In this document: piece after piece, positions 12,340 to 23,872 of the stretch
How positions within the stretch are numbered: the stretch's first letter is position 1
How the letters are laid out: each line of letters opens with the position of its first letter
DNA from: Hibiscus mutabilis
Lineage: Eukaryota; Streptophyta; Magnoliopsida; Malvales; Malvaceae
Reading direction: 5' to 3'
Assembly: GCA_019671005.1 (NCBI GenBank)
Contig: CM033745.1
Coordinates: 36,687,834 to 36,751,833, forward strand
Length of the DNA stretch: 64,000 bases
Position numbers and translations under genes: made by a program
Notes under the pieces: generated by a model
Seen by the model: only the letters and a program-made list of their open reading frames with translations
Told to the model about the DNA's origin: nothing
Databases searched by the model: none

Positions 12340-14460
12340 CATTTTTTGTTTTTTTTAAAAAACAAAAAAGAGAGTCAAGCTTGTTCAAATAATTACCGCT
12401 TTAGCAATATTAGAAGTTCCGGATTAAAGTGACGATTAAGTTAAAATTTTGTTATAATTATGCGTTTATTTTAACGCATTTAAAATTTGGCATATAAACC
12501 CGTCCCTTTAAGTGAGGGGAAAACGCTAATGCTTTCATGAGGATATCGTTCCTCTGTGTAGGCCTAGCAAGTACCTTCGGGGCTCGTGCTTTCGTAAGGA
12601 TATCGTTCCTTTGTGCAGGCATAAGCGAATGGGTCCCTCTGAATTGAACCCAGTTGAAAGGAGCCTATAATGGGTGATGATCGGGGGCCTTGCTACTCTT
12701 AGTAGAGGACAACAAGGACAATTCGGGTACCTCCTAGTACCAACACTGCATGTAGAGAACATATAGAAACCCACCCTTTAGAGCCATGCAGATAACTTAG
12801 GTGTTTTAGACGGGATGTAAATAGGGTTGTTTTGTTTGTTTACCTTATCTAAATTGTTCTTCTATTTATGTGTTATTGATCTTATCCGGTACTGACTCGT
12901 TTTCTATTTTGTTTTACCTTTTTTTGTATACATCATTGAATTTGCATTACATTGGGGGTGTTGGTTCAAGTGGTTTACCCGATCAGAAATCTTTTATTTT
13001 TATCCTAATTTTAAATTGACCCATTTTTGTGATCACATCATGTCTGCTCATTTTGGCATTCACTGCATGGCATATCATAACACTTTAATTTTTTGCATTT
13101 TACCAGCATGAAATGCTGATTCACGACTGGTTCTCAATTTGAAAATTATCATTGGGAGAAAATCTATCACTCTAGATATCAAGGCAATATTCAAAGTTGC
13201 AAATGAATCCCGTGAGTTCGGAAAGTTGAGCCACAAGAACCATTTTTGAATCAGTACTTTCGCATCTAAGACATGCATCTCACGTTTACATGCATACATT
13301 TTGAAAATTTTAAAGCCGGTCCCCGGGTTGCCCCATTAAATACAATGGAGTTGGTTAATCTAGCACCTTACAGAGGCTCTTACAAGAGTTTGATCTTGGG
13401 GCATGTCCAAAAGCACCCTCCACGTCTTTTACAAAAATTGTGCCCCTAACAAAGCCCCAGTCTGGGGGCATTCTTTGCCAAGGTCCAGCCTTCATTGCCA
13501 AGTCAAGCCCTTGCACCCCTAAAATGTCTACATCGATCACAGTCTGCAAAATTGCACCCAATCCAAAAAATAATGAGCTGTCATGAACCAACACAATTTA
13601 TAAACCCAACTTAGGGGGAAACAAAATGTGCACGAGAGTTTCAAATTCGCTACAATAGCAGTTTCAGACAATGGCATAGAACGAACAAGTTTTGGGGCAT
13701 GCACCCAGACGAAAGCTAATTCAAAGAAAGGTGATTGAACCCGAGACGAGGTTGGGGCACTAACAAAAGACCAAGATCTTGACGGGACTAGTGAGGAGTC
13801 AAGGGCATCCTTTTGAGGATCGAAAAAAAATCATGTCACATTCATGCATGTAGTTGCATTTATCTTGCATGAAATCATTTTTTCATACGTCATACATTTA
13901 GATTAAGTGCATACACCAAAATCACCATGCATTTAGGGTAGACACATGCATTTAGACATAAAATTAGATAAATTCATGCAATCTTGCTTGTACATAACAT
14001 GTCTACGGAAAAGACCGAGTACCCTCAACATGGGGGCAACAACACAACTGCCAACCTCTAGCCATAAAGAAGGCTAAACATGCAGAAGAGCTTAAATCTT
14101 TAGACAAAAGGTATCAGCGGCAAAATTTTTGAACAAATACTAACTAATGATTTCTTTCATTTTCAAGTGTTGTCTACATCAGCAGTGGTGGACCAGCTCA
14201 GACAATCCAAACAAATCCAACATTTTGAAGATCTTTTTCTCCGTTGATGGTGTAATAGGTCAAATTTTCCTTCGAATCTCGTCTCTTTGCCAGTGATGTG
14301 ACAGATCTGACATCTTTCAAATCTTGCTTCTCCGTTGAAGGTGCAGCGACCAAATTTCTACTCAGGTCTTGTTTCTCCGCTGATGGTGCAGCTAGATCTA
14401 ACTTTTTTCCTACTTCTTTGTACAGTTACAACAAAAATCAGAAAAAAAATCAATAAAAAA
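12340..14460 (+). other. Untranslated interior of element B
   Basis: The leader at 12500-12800 resembles the one in element A. No domain is recognisable in the remainder. Small minus-strand frames near 12535-12774 and 13355-13594 have no known motif and look like chance. An A-rich tract is at about 14425-14500. Confidence 0.5.
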
Positions 14461-14523
14461 GTAAAAATGAAGAAGAAAAAATGAAATGAAAAATCAAAAG
14501 AAAATTTATCAACTTTCATCGCC

Positions 14524-15430
14524 CGATCTAGTCTCTCCGCTGATGGAATAGCTAGGAACAAGCTATCGTCGTCCTTAGATCTTGCTCTCCGCTGATGGTG
14601 TAGCCGGTTTCAGGTCGTCATTATTCGATCCAGTCCTCCGCTGATGGAGTGGCCAGGTACAAGCTATCTTCATCCTCAGATCCTGCTCTCCGCTGATGGT
14701 GTAGCCGGTTCCAGGCTATCATTATCTGATCCAGTCCTCAGCTGATGGAGTGGCTAGGTCCGAGCTATCGTCGTCCTCAGATCCTGCTCTCCGCTGATGG
14801 TGTAGTTGGTTCCAGGCCATCATTATCCGATCCAGTCCTCTGCTGATTGAATGGCCAGGTACAAGCTATCGTCGTCCTCAGATCCTGCTCTCCGCTGATG
14901 GTGTAGCCGGTTCCAGGCCGTCATTATCCGATCCAGTCTTTCCGCTGATGGAATGGCCAGGTACAAGCTATTTTCGTCCTCAGATCCTGCTCTCCGCTGA
15001 TGGTGTAGCCGGTTCCAAGCCGTCATTATCCGATCCAGTCCTCTGCTGATGGAGTGGCTAGGTCCAAGCTATCGTCGTCCTCAGATCCTGCTCTCCGCTG
15101 ATGGTGTAGCCGGTTCCAGGTCATCATTATCCGATCTAGTCTTCTGCTGATGGAGTGGCTAGGTCCAAGTTGTTGTCATCCTTAGATCCTACTCTCCGCT
15201 GATGGTGTAGCCGGTTCCAGGTCATCATTATCCGATCTAGTCTTCTACTGATGGAGTGGCTAGGTCCAAGCTGTCGTCGTCCTTAGATCCTACTCTCCGC
15301 TGATGGTGTAGTTGGTTCCAGGCCGTTATTATCCGATCCAGTCCTCCGCTGATGGTGTGGCTGAGGTCCAAGTTGCTGCTATCATGCTTCTCCGCTGATG
15401 GTGCAGTAGGTTTCCAATTAATGTTATGCT
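14524..15430 (+). repeat. 101-bp tandem array in element B, about 9 copies
   Basis: CGATCCAGTC or CGATCTAGTC recurs at 14524, 14626, 14726, 14828, 14929, 15031, 15132, 15233 and 15334, so the period is 100-102 bp. Each unit contains two half-units, both with the core CGCTGATGG. Tandem arrays upstream of the 3' LTR are a known trait of Ogre-type elements. This array is a possible satellite precursor. Confidence 0.9.
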
Positions 15431-15544
15431 TCATCGTTGATGGCGAGGTAGAATCCAAGTTACAATTCGATCTTACCCCTCCGTTGATGGTGTGGTTAGA
15501 TCCAAATTTACTGACTTTCAAATTCCTTTTATTAAAGTTGCAGC

Positions 15545-15692
15545 TAAAAAAAAGGAAAAATTGAAAAATTCAAAAGCAAAAAAGAAAAAAAAAAGAATGA
15601 AAAAAGAAAAAAGAAAAAAAGAAAAAAAAGAAAAAAGGAGAAAAGAATGGAAAAAAAGAAAAAAACTGAAAAGATGAAAAAAGAGAAAAAAT
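15545..15692 (+). repeat. A/G-rich tract in element B
   Basis: The sense strand is almost entirely A and G, built of AAAAAG-like units. The lysine-rich and phenylalanine-rich frames here are by-products of the composition. Confidence 0.85.
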
Positions 15693-16111
15693 AAAAATGA
15701 GCTTTCAATCATCTGGTCTTGTCTCTTCGTCAGAGTTGTAGCTGGATCAGACATCATAACTTTCATCCATCGGTCTTGCCTCCTCGTCAGTGTTGCAGCT
15801 GGATCGAATTTTGTAGACCCTACCTCTTCGTCGGTGTTGCAGTTGGGTCGAACTCTCTTTAGGTATTAGCTTATTATCAATAATGTAGCAAGTTGGACTC
15901 ATTTTGCTTCCCCAACAGACAACCCCCTATTTTGAAGATTTTGCTTCCCAAGAGTGACAAGGTAGATCAACCAAGATAAGAAATAAGACATACATCAAAG
16001 AGAAAAAAGATCTACAGAAGAACGAAGATGTACGTCAAGAGGAGAAGCCTACCCGGACTGGACCAAAACGGGTCATTCTTAGTCTTTGCTCTATTGCTGT
16101 TACGCAACAAT

Positions 16112-16128
16112 GAGCAAAGAGGGGCAAC
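16112..16128 (+). other. Polypurine tract of element B
   Basis: GAGCAAAGAGGGGCAAC lies directly before the 3' LTR. It primes plus-strand DNA synthesis in LTR elements. It is nearly identical to the tract at 20800-20816 in element A. Confidence 0.8.
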
Positions 16129-18042
16129 TGTCATAACCCGTTTTGACCCCCAAACCCAAAAACCCGTTACAACAAATAACCCAAAACCCATTTACACCCA
16201 AACCAAATAACCAACCAAACCGAATCCAATAACCCGAAACCCATTAACCCTAAAATTACCAAAATACCTTTTAACCTAAAAAATAAACCTTAGCATCTAA
16301 CCAGCCGCCGTCGCCAGGCCTTACGACACCGCCGTTCATCCACCGCCGTTCGTCTGCCGTCGCTATCACTTCACCGGTAACTGCCAGAAACCCTTAATTA
16401 CCCAAATCCCAAATCATATCCAAATACCCCAAAACCAAAATAAACCAACCCTAAAAAATAAAACCTAAAAAAATCAACTCTGCCACTGCCCATATCTCAT
16501 TCCCGAAAATCTGCCCCAAATCATGGTTGCCTACTCTCATCAGATCTGCAGTAACATGGGAAGATTCATTATTTTATTTTATCAAGCCGGTTATAAAACC
16601 GAACGAAAAAGATATGTAAAAAGGGGGGTTAGTCAGTTCAAAAAAACTCTGTAGAAAAATGGGGAGATAAAAAAAAACAGAAAGAAATGGGTTGTTTTTA
16701 GATTCAAAAAAAACTTGTACAAGGGGAAATTTTGTAAAAAATTTCGAAATCAAAAGGGTAAATCCTTCTTCTTTTCTTCGAAATCAAAATTATTTTGTTC
16801 TTTTTTTCTTCTTTTATTTCGAATAAATAAAGAGCAAAAAAAGGTTAGACCCTTACTTGGTACCGCCGTGACAACCGCCATAAGGCCATTGGCCGATGAA
16901 CGGTCGAGCATAACAGCTCCCCTTGAGAGGCGCCGTTGTGAGCTTGAGAGAATGAGAGCTTAGGGTTAGGTTTAGTTTATATTTTAATCTGATAGAAAAA
17001 AATAATAAACCCTATATGTTTTAAACCTACAAACCCAAAACGGTACCGTTTCGGCACCCCAACCCGCGTGCTTTAACCCGGATACCCAAAGGGGATCCGC
17101 ATTTTTTAGTTATGGTCTAATTGTACAAGCAGTCTCTAATCTTTTAACCCACTTTTGTTTTCATCCCTGGGATAATTACGTTTTCAATCCTTCCTTGTTT
17201 TTTACGAGTTTAATATCGCCCTTTCTTTGTTTTTTGCAGCATTCAATTTTCGTTTTATTTCAATTTGGTCACTATATTTTAGCTTCTAATTTCCAACATA
17301 TCATTTCTGTTAATTTACATTTATTTCCTTACATTTCACATTTGCTTCGTATTAGTCCTTTTTATATTATTCTAGCCATGCATTTTATATTTGTGCATTT
17401 TAGCCCTTAACATCTAGTTTCATGATATATTTTATAATGTTCCATGCATTTTAATATGATCCATGCATTCATATTAGCATTATTATTATTATTATTATTG
17501 TTATTATTATTATTATATTTTAAGTTAGATTAATATTTATGTTAGATTAGTATTTTATAATGTTAGTATTTATTTATATGATTATTGCATTGTATTTATT
17601 TATGTTTGCCATGTTTTAAGTTGCATTTTGGATATATTATTGTCAATGCGGTGCCCTTTTATCCGAGCATAAACGGGGCCAGTATCAGGCGTAGTGATAG
17701 TGGTTGGGCGTTTACTCTCGAATAACGGGGCCTTAAAAATCTACTCGCACTTATAACCAAATTTTAATTTAATCATCACTTTAATCCAGAAAGTTTAATA
17801 TTAATAAAGCGGTAATTATTAAAGTACCAATTTTGGGCGGTGTGGGGGTGTTAATCCTTCCTTATCCGTAATCGACTCTCGAACCTGACATTTTGAAATC
17901 TCTGGTTTTTACGGTGTTCAGTCCACCTTGAGTGGCCGGTGGCGACTCCATTTTTAAATAAAATACGGTTTTTCTAGAATCCTAGAGAAGACATCATTTT
18001 CAAAATAAAAATACCTTTTTTAGCGAGAGGGACATCGCTACA
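16129..18042 (+). repeat. 3' LTR of element B
   Basis: This is the full-length 1914-bp LTR. It retains the about 546-bp block missing from the 5' copy. The open frame at 16715-16963 lies inside that block and has no recognised domain. Confidence 0.9.
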
Positions 18043-18354
18043 TGGTGTAAGTCAACATCTCCTTTGAAGAAGAACGAAGGAGGAAGATTCAGTAAATAAA
18101 TGTTGAATATCAGTTATGGAAGTAGGAAAGGTTCATGGGCATTTGTTCACCCCAATGTTGAGAGTGAACATGACTCATCATGAAGAGTCATTGAAGAGAC
18201 AACAAATAAGCCCAAGTTGAGTGGTGTAGTGTTTCGGAAATAGACTTCAAGAGGTGATAGATCATAGTCAAATCAGTATAGGCCAACAATATCCTTTTGA
18301 GATTTGAAGATTTAGACTTGTAACTTCTCATTTGGAGAAGTATATCTTAGTGGG
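18043..18354 (+). other. Interior of element A resumes after B
   Basis: This region begins with TGGTG, the presumed target duplication. A stretch near 18160-18230 (CATCATGAAGAGTC, then AAGCCCAAGTTGAGT) repeats the text just before B at about 10885-10930, an internal duplication within A. There is no coding domain. Confidence 0.5.
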
Positions 18355-18900
18355 GATGATGAGTCCCTAATGAGAAGAACTCGCCCAACAAAGATTCAAA
18401 GAGTTCCTAAGGGGAAGAACTCGCTTAGCCAAGAGGGAATGATTCATAATGAGAAAAAGCTTGTCCGAAAGAATGAATAGTTTGTATTGAGAAGAATTGT
18501 TCCGGCATCAACTTTGATTGAACGATGAGAAGTTCATAATAAGAAGAACTTGAAGAAGGTTTGAATTCTTTGTGGGTAATACAAGAAGTTCATAATCCAT
18601 AATGAGAAGAATTCGTTAATATTTGCGAAGGTTGAAGAAATCCAAAATAAGAAGAACAACTTCAAGCTTCGACAACTTTGGTAAAGGAACAAAGAATTTC
18701 ATAATGAGAATAACAACTTTAGACTCCAAACTCTATCGAAATATTGAAGAATTTTAAGATGAGAAGAATAGCTTCAACCTTAAAAATTTTGGACCTCGGA
18801 GGATGAAGAATTTCGTAATAAGAAGAACAACTCCAGACTTCAAATTTTGGTAAAAGATCAAATAATTTCGTAGTGAGGAGAACAACTTTAAGCTTCGGTA
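18355..18900 (+). repeat. Irregular tandem array with core AATGAGAAGAAC (element A)
   Basis: At least eight diverged units carry ATAATGAGAAGAAC or AATAAGAAGAAC, spaced roughly 40-70 bp apart. This is the first of three arrays in the 3' untranslated part of A. Confidence 0.7.
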
Positions 18901-19257
18901 ACCAGTTCATTTCTTGTCAAGATTTTCAAGCTATCCGTGAGCCATTCGAGCAAGATGCTAAGGTTCCAACACAACAGAAATTGGGGCATAGAGGAATTCG
19001 TAGTTTGAAGAATCAGTCGAGGAAAAGCGAAAAGTTTCAGAAGAATTTACGATCTTAAGGCCACAGTCAAAGAAGTGAGATAAAGTTAGTGCTTATGGCC
19101 TTTACTCCATCCTTGTTTCAAGGTATGAAAGGAATCTGCCAAAGCTAAGAAGGGAGAACGTCGGATGCAAAATTGACAAGATCCACCAATAAAGGACAAC
19201 GAATGCTTCTCATGTCGAAATCCAAGGGACTAGAGGAGACAACTCGTAAGGGCGCCC

Positions 19258-19378
19258 AAAAAAAGGAAAAAGAAAAAGAAGAAAGAAAAAATAAGGAAAA
19301 GAAAGAAAAAAAGAGAAAGAAGAAAAAAGAAAAAATATGAAGAAGAAGAAGAAAAGAAAAAAAAGAAAAAGAAACAAT
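19258..19378 (+). repeat. A/G-rich tract in element A
   Basis: The sense strand consists of AAAAAGAAAAAG-like units with almost no pyrimidines. It parallels tracts in B (15545-15692) and H (about 26108-26250). Confidence 0.85.
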
Positions 19379-19728
19379 CTCTAAAGTAAAAACCCAAAAA
19401 GGCGCTTTAGAACAAAAGAATCAAAAGCCCAAGAGGAAAGTGTGGGCATAACGTGAACCCGAGTGAGGGAGGAGGTACCGCAGTTGCAAAGGAGAGAAGC
19501 GAAATGCAAAAAAGAGTCAAAGTCATGAGACTAAAAAGAGAAAGTGTCCGAGAAAGTTTAAAAGTTGTCGTCGTTTATGCGTCATATCTAGTTAGACATC
19601 TCTAGGATAGGAGCATGCTAACTTATACCATTATAGCATTTCATTTCTTTCCACAGATATGTGAAAGATAGGTCGGATACCTCCTAAGAAGAGGAGTAAA
19701 CGAAAAAGTGAGAGCCTAGAAAGGATTT

Positions 19729-20150
19729 CAGAGCAAAGGAGATAGATACTCATAGCTCAGGGTCCTCAGAGCGAAAGGGGCAGATACCCATAGCTCAAGG
19801 ATTTCATGCGAAGGATTTCAAACTCGTCGTATTAGGATTTCAGAGCGAAAGAGGCAGATACCCATAGCTCAAGAATTTCGGGCGAAGGATTCTAGACTCG
19901 CCACATATGGATTTCGGAGCAAATAAGGTAGATACTCAAAGCTCAAGGATTACAGATGAAGGATTTTAGACTTGCCACATCAGGATTTCAGAGAAAATAA
20001 GGCAGATACTCAAAGCTCAAGGACTTCAGGCGAAGGATTTCAAACTCGCCACATTAGGATTTTAGAGCGAAAGAGGCATATACTCAAAGCTCAAGGATTT
20101 CAAACTCCACACATTAGGATTTTAAAGCGAATGCTGCAAATCCTCAATAG
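19729..20150 (+). repeat. 74-bp tandem array in element A, about 5 copies
   Basis: GGATTT starts recur at 19835, 19909, 19983 and 20057, exactly 74 bp apart. Each unit has GGATTTCAGAGCGAAAGAGG, ATAGCTCAAG and CTCGCCACAT blocks. Flanking partial units extend the array on both sides. Confidence 0.9.
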
Positions 20151-20269
20151 CTCATGAATCTTTAGTCAGGAAAGTCAAAAAAATAGCCTATCTGTTCAGG
20201 TTCATGAAGAATAGAAATTTTTAGCATAATGGCCTATCCTTAGGCCCAAGAGGAATAGAACATTCAATT

Positions 20270-20735
20270 GAAGAATTGTTAATTGCTCACTGCCGTTTCG
20301 GAAGAACGTGTCTACACGATTGGTTTCTTCCGCTTCTGGGGAACCAATTTCTTCTACCATGCAAGGACATTGGATTTGTTTGCTGCCATTTCGGTGGAAC
20401 ATGTCGACTTTGCCTAGTTTTGTTTTTGCTGTTTCGGGAAAGCAAGTTATTTGGATTTGTTCACTGCTGCTTCCAGGAATGAGTCGTCTGCTATCTGGTC
20501 TGTCCCTTGCCGCTCCGAGAGGACATGCCGGTGCTAATCAGTTTGTTTTCGTTGTTTTGGGAAAACAAGTTATTTGGATTTGTTCATTGTCGCTTCAGAG
20601 GAATGAGTAATTTGCTATTTGGTCCATCCATTGCCACTTCGGAAGGACGTGCCAACGCTACCCAGTTTGTTTTCCCTGTTTCGAGAAGGCAAGTTATTTG
20701 GATTTGTTCACTATCACTTCGGATGAGCAAATTGT
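20270..20735 (+). repeat. 123-bp tandem array in element A, about 4 copies
   Basis: CAAGTTATTTGGATTTGTTC recurs at 20443, 20566 and 20689, 123 bp apart, and a diverged copy precedes it. The overlapping plus-strand frames here reflect a period divisible by three and are not evidence of a protein. Confidence 0.85.
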
Positions 20736-20799
20736 CAAACAAGGAAGTAGGACAAAATTTGTGTCTTTAGTCTTTGCCGTATTCCCGTTTTACAACAAT

Positions 20800-20816
20800 G
20801 AGCAAAGAGGGGAAGC
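20800..20816 (+). other. Polypurine tract of element A
   Basis: GAGCAAAGAGGGGAAGC is followed immediately by the 3' LTR start. The LTR begins TATAGACAC here, so the canonical TG has mutated to TA. Confidence 0.8.
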
Positions 20817-21598
20817 TATAGACACTAAATTTTGTCTGGGTTTAAATTAAAATGCTCGGAATAAGGTCAATCCACATCACCCTTTTTAATACCCAAAACC
20901 TATCTTATACCTAAGCCTAAAATTTCATGGCCAATTATATATGATTTTTCATAGTAAGAAAAAAAAGGTATAAGAAATAATAAAAATCCCAATTTCTTCC
21001 TCATTAAGGCTTGACCATCATTGGTTGAAAAATACTTGGTGCCCAAGGTCTTGATTTTTATTGGTTCCCATTTTAAGGGGAAAAACCAAAAATACCCTTC
21101 ATCATATAGATATATACCCTAAAATGGGGAAAGACCCCACTGCCGTTTTCTTTATTTTTTAAGACCACCAAAGACTCAAGCCCCCAACTCTCTCACCATT
21201 TGATTCTCTTATCCATCATAATTTTCCCTAATCAAAACCATTTTCCACCATTACTAAACCCTTGAATCGAACTTCTCAACTCCAACAACAACATGTGGAA
21301 TTTGGTGGATCGAGTATAACTATTCGGGATTTGGGCATTCTCTTTCCTTATTTTATTCATGTATAATCTATTTTCATAGTTTAATAAAAAATGTGAATGA
21401 TTTTATTGGTAACTGATAAGTCATATATTTGCATGTTTTTCACATATTAAATCATATGTTTTAGCACATTAATCTATCTTAAAGCCCTTGATTCGGTTCC
21501 TATTTGGTTTTGCATGTGTTTTTGGGCCTTAATGACGTTTTATACGTAAAAGCCAAGTTTTAGCACCATTTAGGCGTCACCTCCAGAAATCTTGTTAA

Positions 21599-21681
21599 TT
21601 GCCAAGGCAAGTCCCAATTGCTACGACAAGCTCTTCGTAAACCGCCTTAATTACCTCGAAAAGTTGCACTTGCTAAGGCAA
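21599..21681. repeat. Cluster of four TTGCCNNGGCAA-type palindromes (H 5' LTR)
   Basis: The units are TTGCCAAGGCAA (21599), TTGCTACGACAA (21618), TTACCTCGAAAA (21651) and TTGCTAAGGCAA (21670). Three carry C-to-T or G-to-A changes relative to the copy in the 3' LTR. Confidence 0.85.
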
Positions 21682-21849
21682 TACTGTTTCCGCGAAAATA
21701 CCAGGCGCAAGAAAAAATTGGGCCTAGAGAACAAGCAGATTTTTACTTGGAGGGCAAGTAATCCTAGTACAAAGAGGACTTCTACATTTTCCACAATTAA
21801 AACTAGTTAGGGTTGTTGTATTTAATGTAAAGTCTTCCCCTTTATTCCC

Positions 21850-21856
21850 TATAAAT
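21850..21856 (+). promoter_or_regulatory. TATA-like box in H 5' LTR
   Basis: CCCTATAAATGTAG contains TATAAAT. The same box is present in the 3' LTR at 27126-27132. It is a plausible U3 promoter; the transcription start is not determined. Confidence 0.45.
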
Positions 21857-22674
21857 GTAGATCAAAGGGTGAAGAGAAAATAAAAAGGAGAAACACTAGT
21901 CTAGTCAAAACCCTCTCCCCTCTTCTCTTGTAGCCGTAGACCATCATGAGTGGCTAAACCCTTCTTTTCTAGTCAAGTGTAGATACAAAGATATTATTTC
22001 AAGTTTTTAGTGAGATTTCTTGTTCCCAAATTATCTTCATCTTTATTCAAGTATTTACATATCTTTTGTGCTTCATCTTCATGTGTATGTTTGGTTAAAT
22101 ATATGCTACAACGAATTCAATTGTATTTGATACAAGTGGTAATGAAATTTGGGTTTGATTTCTAAATGTATGAATTCATGTTCTTAATAAGTTAACGGGT
22201 TTGTGCTTAGGAAGAATATGTGCTTTGGGTCTCTTAAAGATCATTAATGCTATTTGATATATTATAATTCTTTAGTGGTATCTAGGAATTTAATCTTGAT
22301 AATAAGAGTTAATCTTTTGACGGTATTTAATTGGTTATCTATCTTAGAAGAGATTTAGGTTATTTGATGGTATTCATCTAATCTAAAACCAATCTACTTG
22401 AAGTTGATGTTGATTTATCTTTTGTGGGTCAAAGATCTAAATTCTTGATTTAATATTCCAAGTTCTACCTTGACTAGAGGTTCATCTTATATAGATTTCT
22501 TCCTTAATTCAATTGCTTTCTTCAAATCAAACACAAAACCCCATTTTTACTTTTAATTGCTTGTGAACTTGATTTCTTAACCATTCTCTATGGGATCGAC
22601 CCTACTTGCCGCAACTACAAATCCAAAGAACAAGTAGGTATTATTTTTTGACAGATTCGACACCCATCAAAAAT

Positions 22675-22692
22675 TGGCGCCATTGTCGGGGA
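22675..22692 (+). other. Primer-binding site of element H
   Basis: TGGCGCCATTGTCGGGGA is two changes from TGGCGCCGTTGCCGGGGA, the tRNA-Asp-type PBS that I associate with Athila. Confidence 0.75.
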
Positions 22693-22794
22693 ATGGTGTC
22701 AAGAAGCTAAGTTCACTTTTTATTTAGTTTATTTTATTTTTATTATTTGTTTTTTTTCAATTTTTTTCTTCTTTCTTCTTTCTTTTCTACTTTT

Positions 22795-23872
22795 ATGCTT
22801 CGCTCTTCTCTTACAGACAAAAATCTTTTGTTTGATCCTAATATCAACAAAACCGAAAGGCGACTAAGGAAGGAAGTGAAACAAAGCAAACAAGCGACCA
22901 CACAAGGAGACTTGGAAGCCGACTTGGAGAACACTCAAACCAACAACATGGCTGAACAAACCCTTCGCCAACTTATAGCCCTCGAGATCGCCCCACAACC
23001 TCTTTGCATTAGTTACCAAGATCCTCAAGTACCATTTGAATTAAAATCCAGACTAATACATCTTCTTCCTACTTTCAGGGGACGCGAGAATGAGAATCCA
23101 TGCAAACACTTGAAAGAATTCCATGTGGTGTTCTCAAGCATGAAACACCACAATGTCACCATTGATGAAGTCAAGATAAGGGCGTTTCCATTCTTACTAG
23201 CCGACCATGCCAAAGATTGGTTGTACTACATACCATCCGGATCGATTGAAACATGGACGAACATGGCAAAGTTCTTCCTTGAAAAATATTTTTTGGCATT
23301 AAGAGCAACCAACATTAGAAAAGAGATTTGCAGAGTTCGACAAAAAGATTTCGAGACGTTTCATGATTATAAGGAACGATTCAAGCAACTTTGTGCAAGC
23401 TGTCCACAACATGGAGTGTCCGACCAATTACTCATCCAATATTTCTATGAGGGTTTATTACCCATAGAGAGAAGGATGATGGATGCCGCAAGTGGAGGTG
23501 CAATTGTGAACAAGACGCCTACCCAAGCCAAAGACCTAATCAACATTATGGTCGCAAACTCTCAACAATTCGGCTCGACACATGACACCGTCTCTCGACA
23601 TGTAAATGAGGTAAATATTTCTTCCCTTGAAAGTAAGATTTCGAATCTAACTTCTCTTGTTGAAAAATTGGCATTAGGTAATGCGCATCAAGTCAAGGCA
23701 TGTGGGATTTTACGGAAAAAGAAGCACAAGGCAAGATCATGCAACCGATATGTGCCCCACACTCTAAGAAGAGAGCACCTAAGAATCCAGCGCCATAGGA
23801 GGATTTTATGGACAAAAGAAGTACAATCCGTACTCAAATACATACAATCTGAGCTGGAAAGAACATACAAAT
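22795..23872 (+). pseudogene. Athila-like Gag (element H), frameshifted at the zinc knuckle
   Basis: Starting at the ATG at 22795, the frame is open for about 300 codons. The Retrotrans_gag-type core reads FRGRENENPCKHLKEF, LLADHAKDWLYYIPSGSI, WTNMAKFFLEKYF, RKEICRVRQKDFETFHDYKE and LIQYFYEGL. After about 23700 the frame leaves the Gag reading: the expected CxxC-GH-C knuckle is split, with CGI in one frame and HATDMCPTL in another. The same frame stays open by chance to 24012. Gag would form the cytoplasmic particle that packages the element RNA. In an autonomous copy the C-terminus continues into pol. An upstream ATG at 22747 only adds a phenylalanine-rich stretch from a T-rich tract, so I prefer 22795. 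Confidence 0.85.

Larger units (their letters stand above)
10952..18042 (+). mobile_element. Element B: non-autonomous Tat/Ogre-like LTR element nested in A
   Basis: Both LTRs begin TGTCATAACCCGTTTTGACC (10952 and 16129) and end CATCGCTACA (12319 and 18042). A PBS of the same type as element A and an almost identical polypurine tract (GAGCAAAGAGGGG) support membership in the same lineage. The flanks suggest the target duplication TGGTG: it follows the 3' LTR (18043-18047), and the 5' side reads ACTGGTGTCAT, as if one TG of TGGTGTGTCAT was lost. The 3.8-kb interior has no recognisable gag or pol domain, so the element must have been mobilised in trans. Confidence 0.85.
21414..22669 (+). repeat. 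5' LTR of element H
   Basis: This LTR is 1256 bp and differs from the 3' copy at roughly one position in twenty over the first 220 bases by eye, mostly transitions. It holds a four-unit cluster of the TTGCCNNGGCAA quasi-palindrome at 21599-21681 and a TATAAAT box at 21850-21856. Confidence 0.95.

Noticed and set aside
14823..15521. Minus-strand repetitive peptide frames (AIPSAERLDR-like)
   Set aside because: They follow the 101-bp tandem array, whose two half-units keep short frames open by chance.
15492..15766. Lysine-rich plus-strand and phenylalanine-rich minus-strand frames
   Set aside because: They are products of the A/G-rich tract at 15545-15692.
16715..16963. An 82-codon frame in the 3' LTR of B
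   Set aside because: It lies inside an LTR block absent from the other LTR and has no known motif.
20276..20770. Overlapping plus-strand frames of 68-100 codons with internal repeats
   Set aside because: The 123-bp period is divisible by three, so a tandem array stays open by itself. No domain is recognisable.
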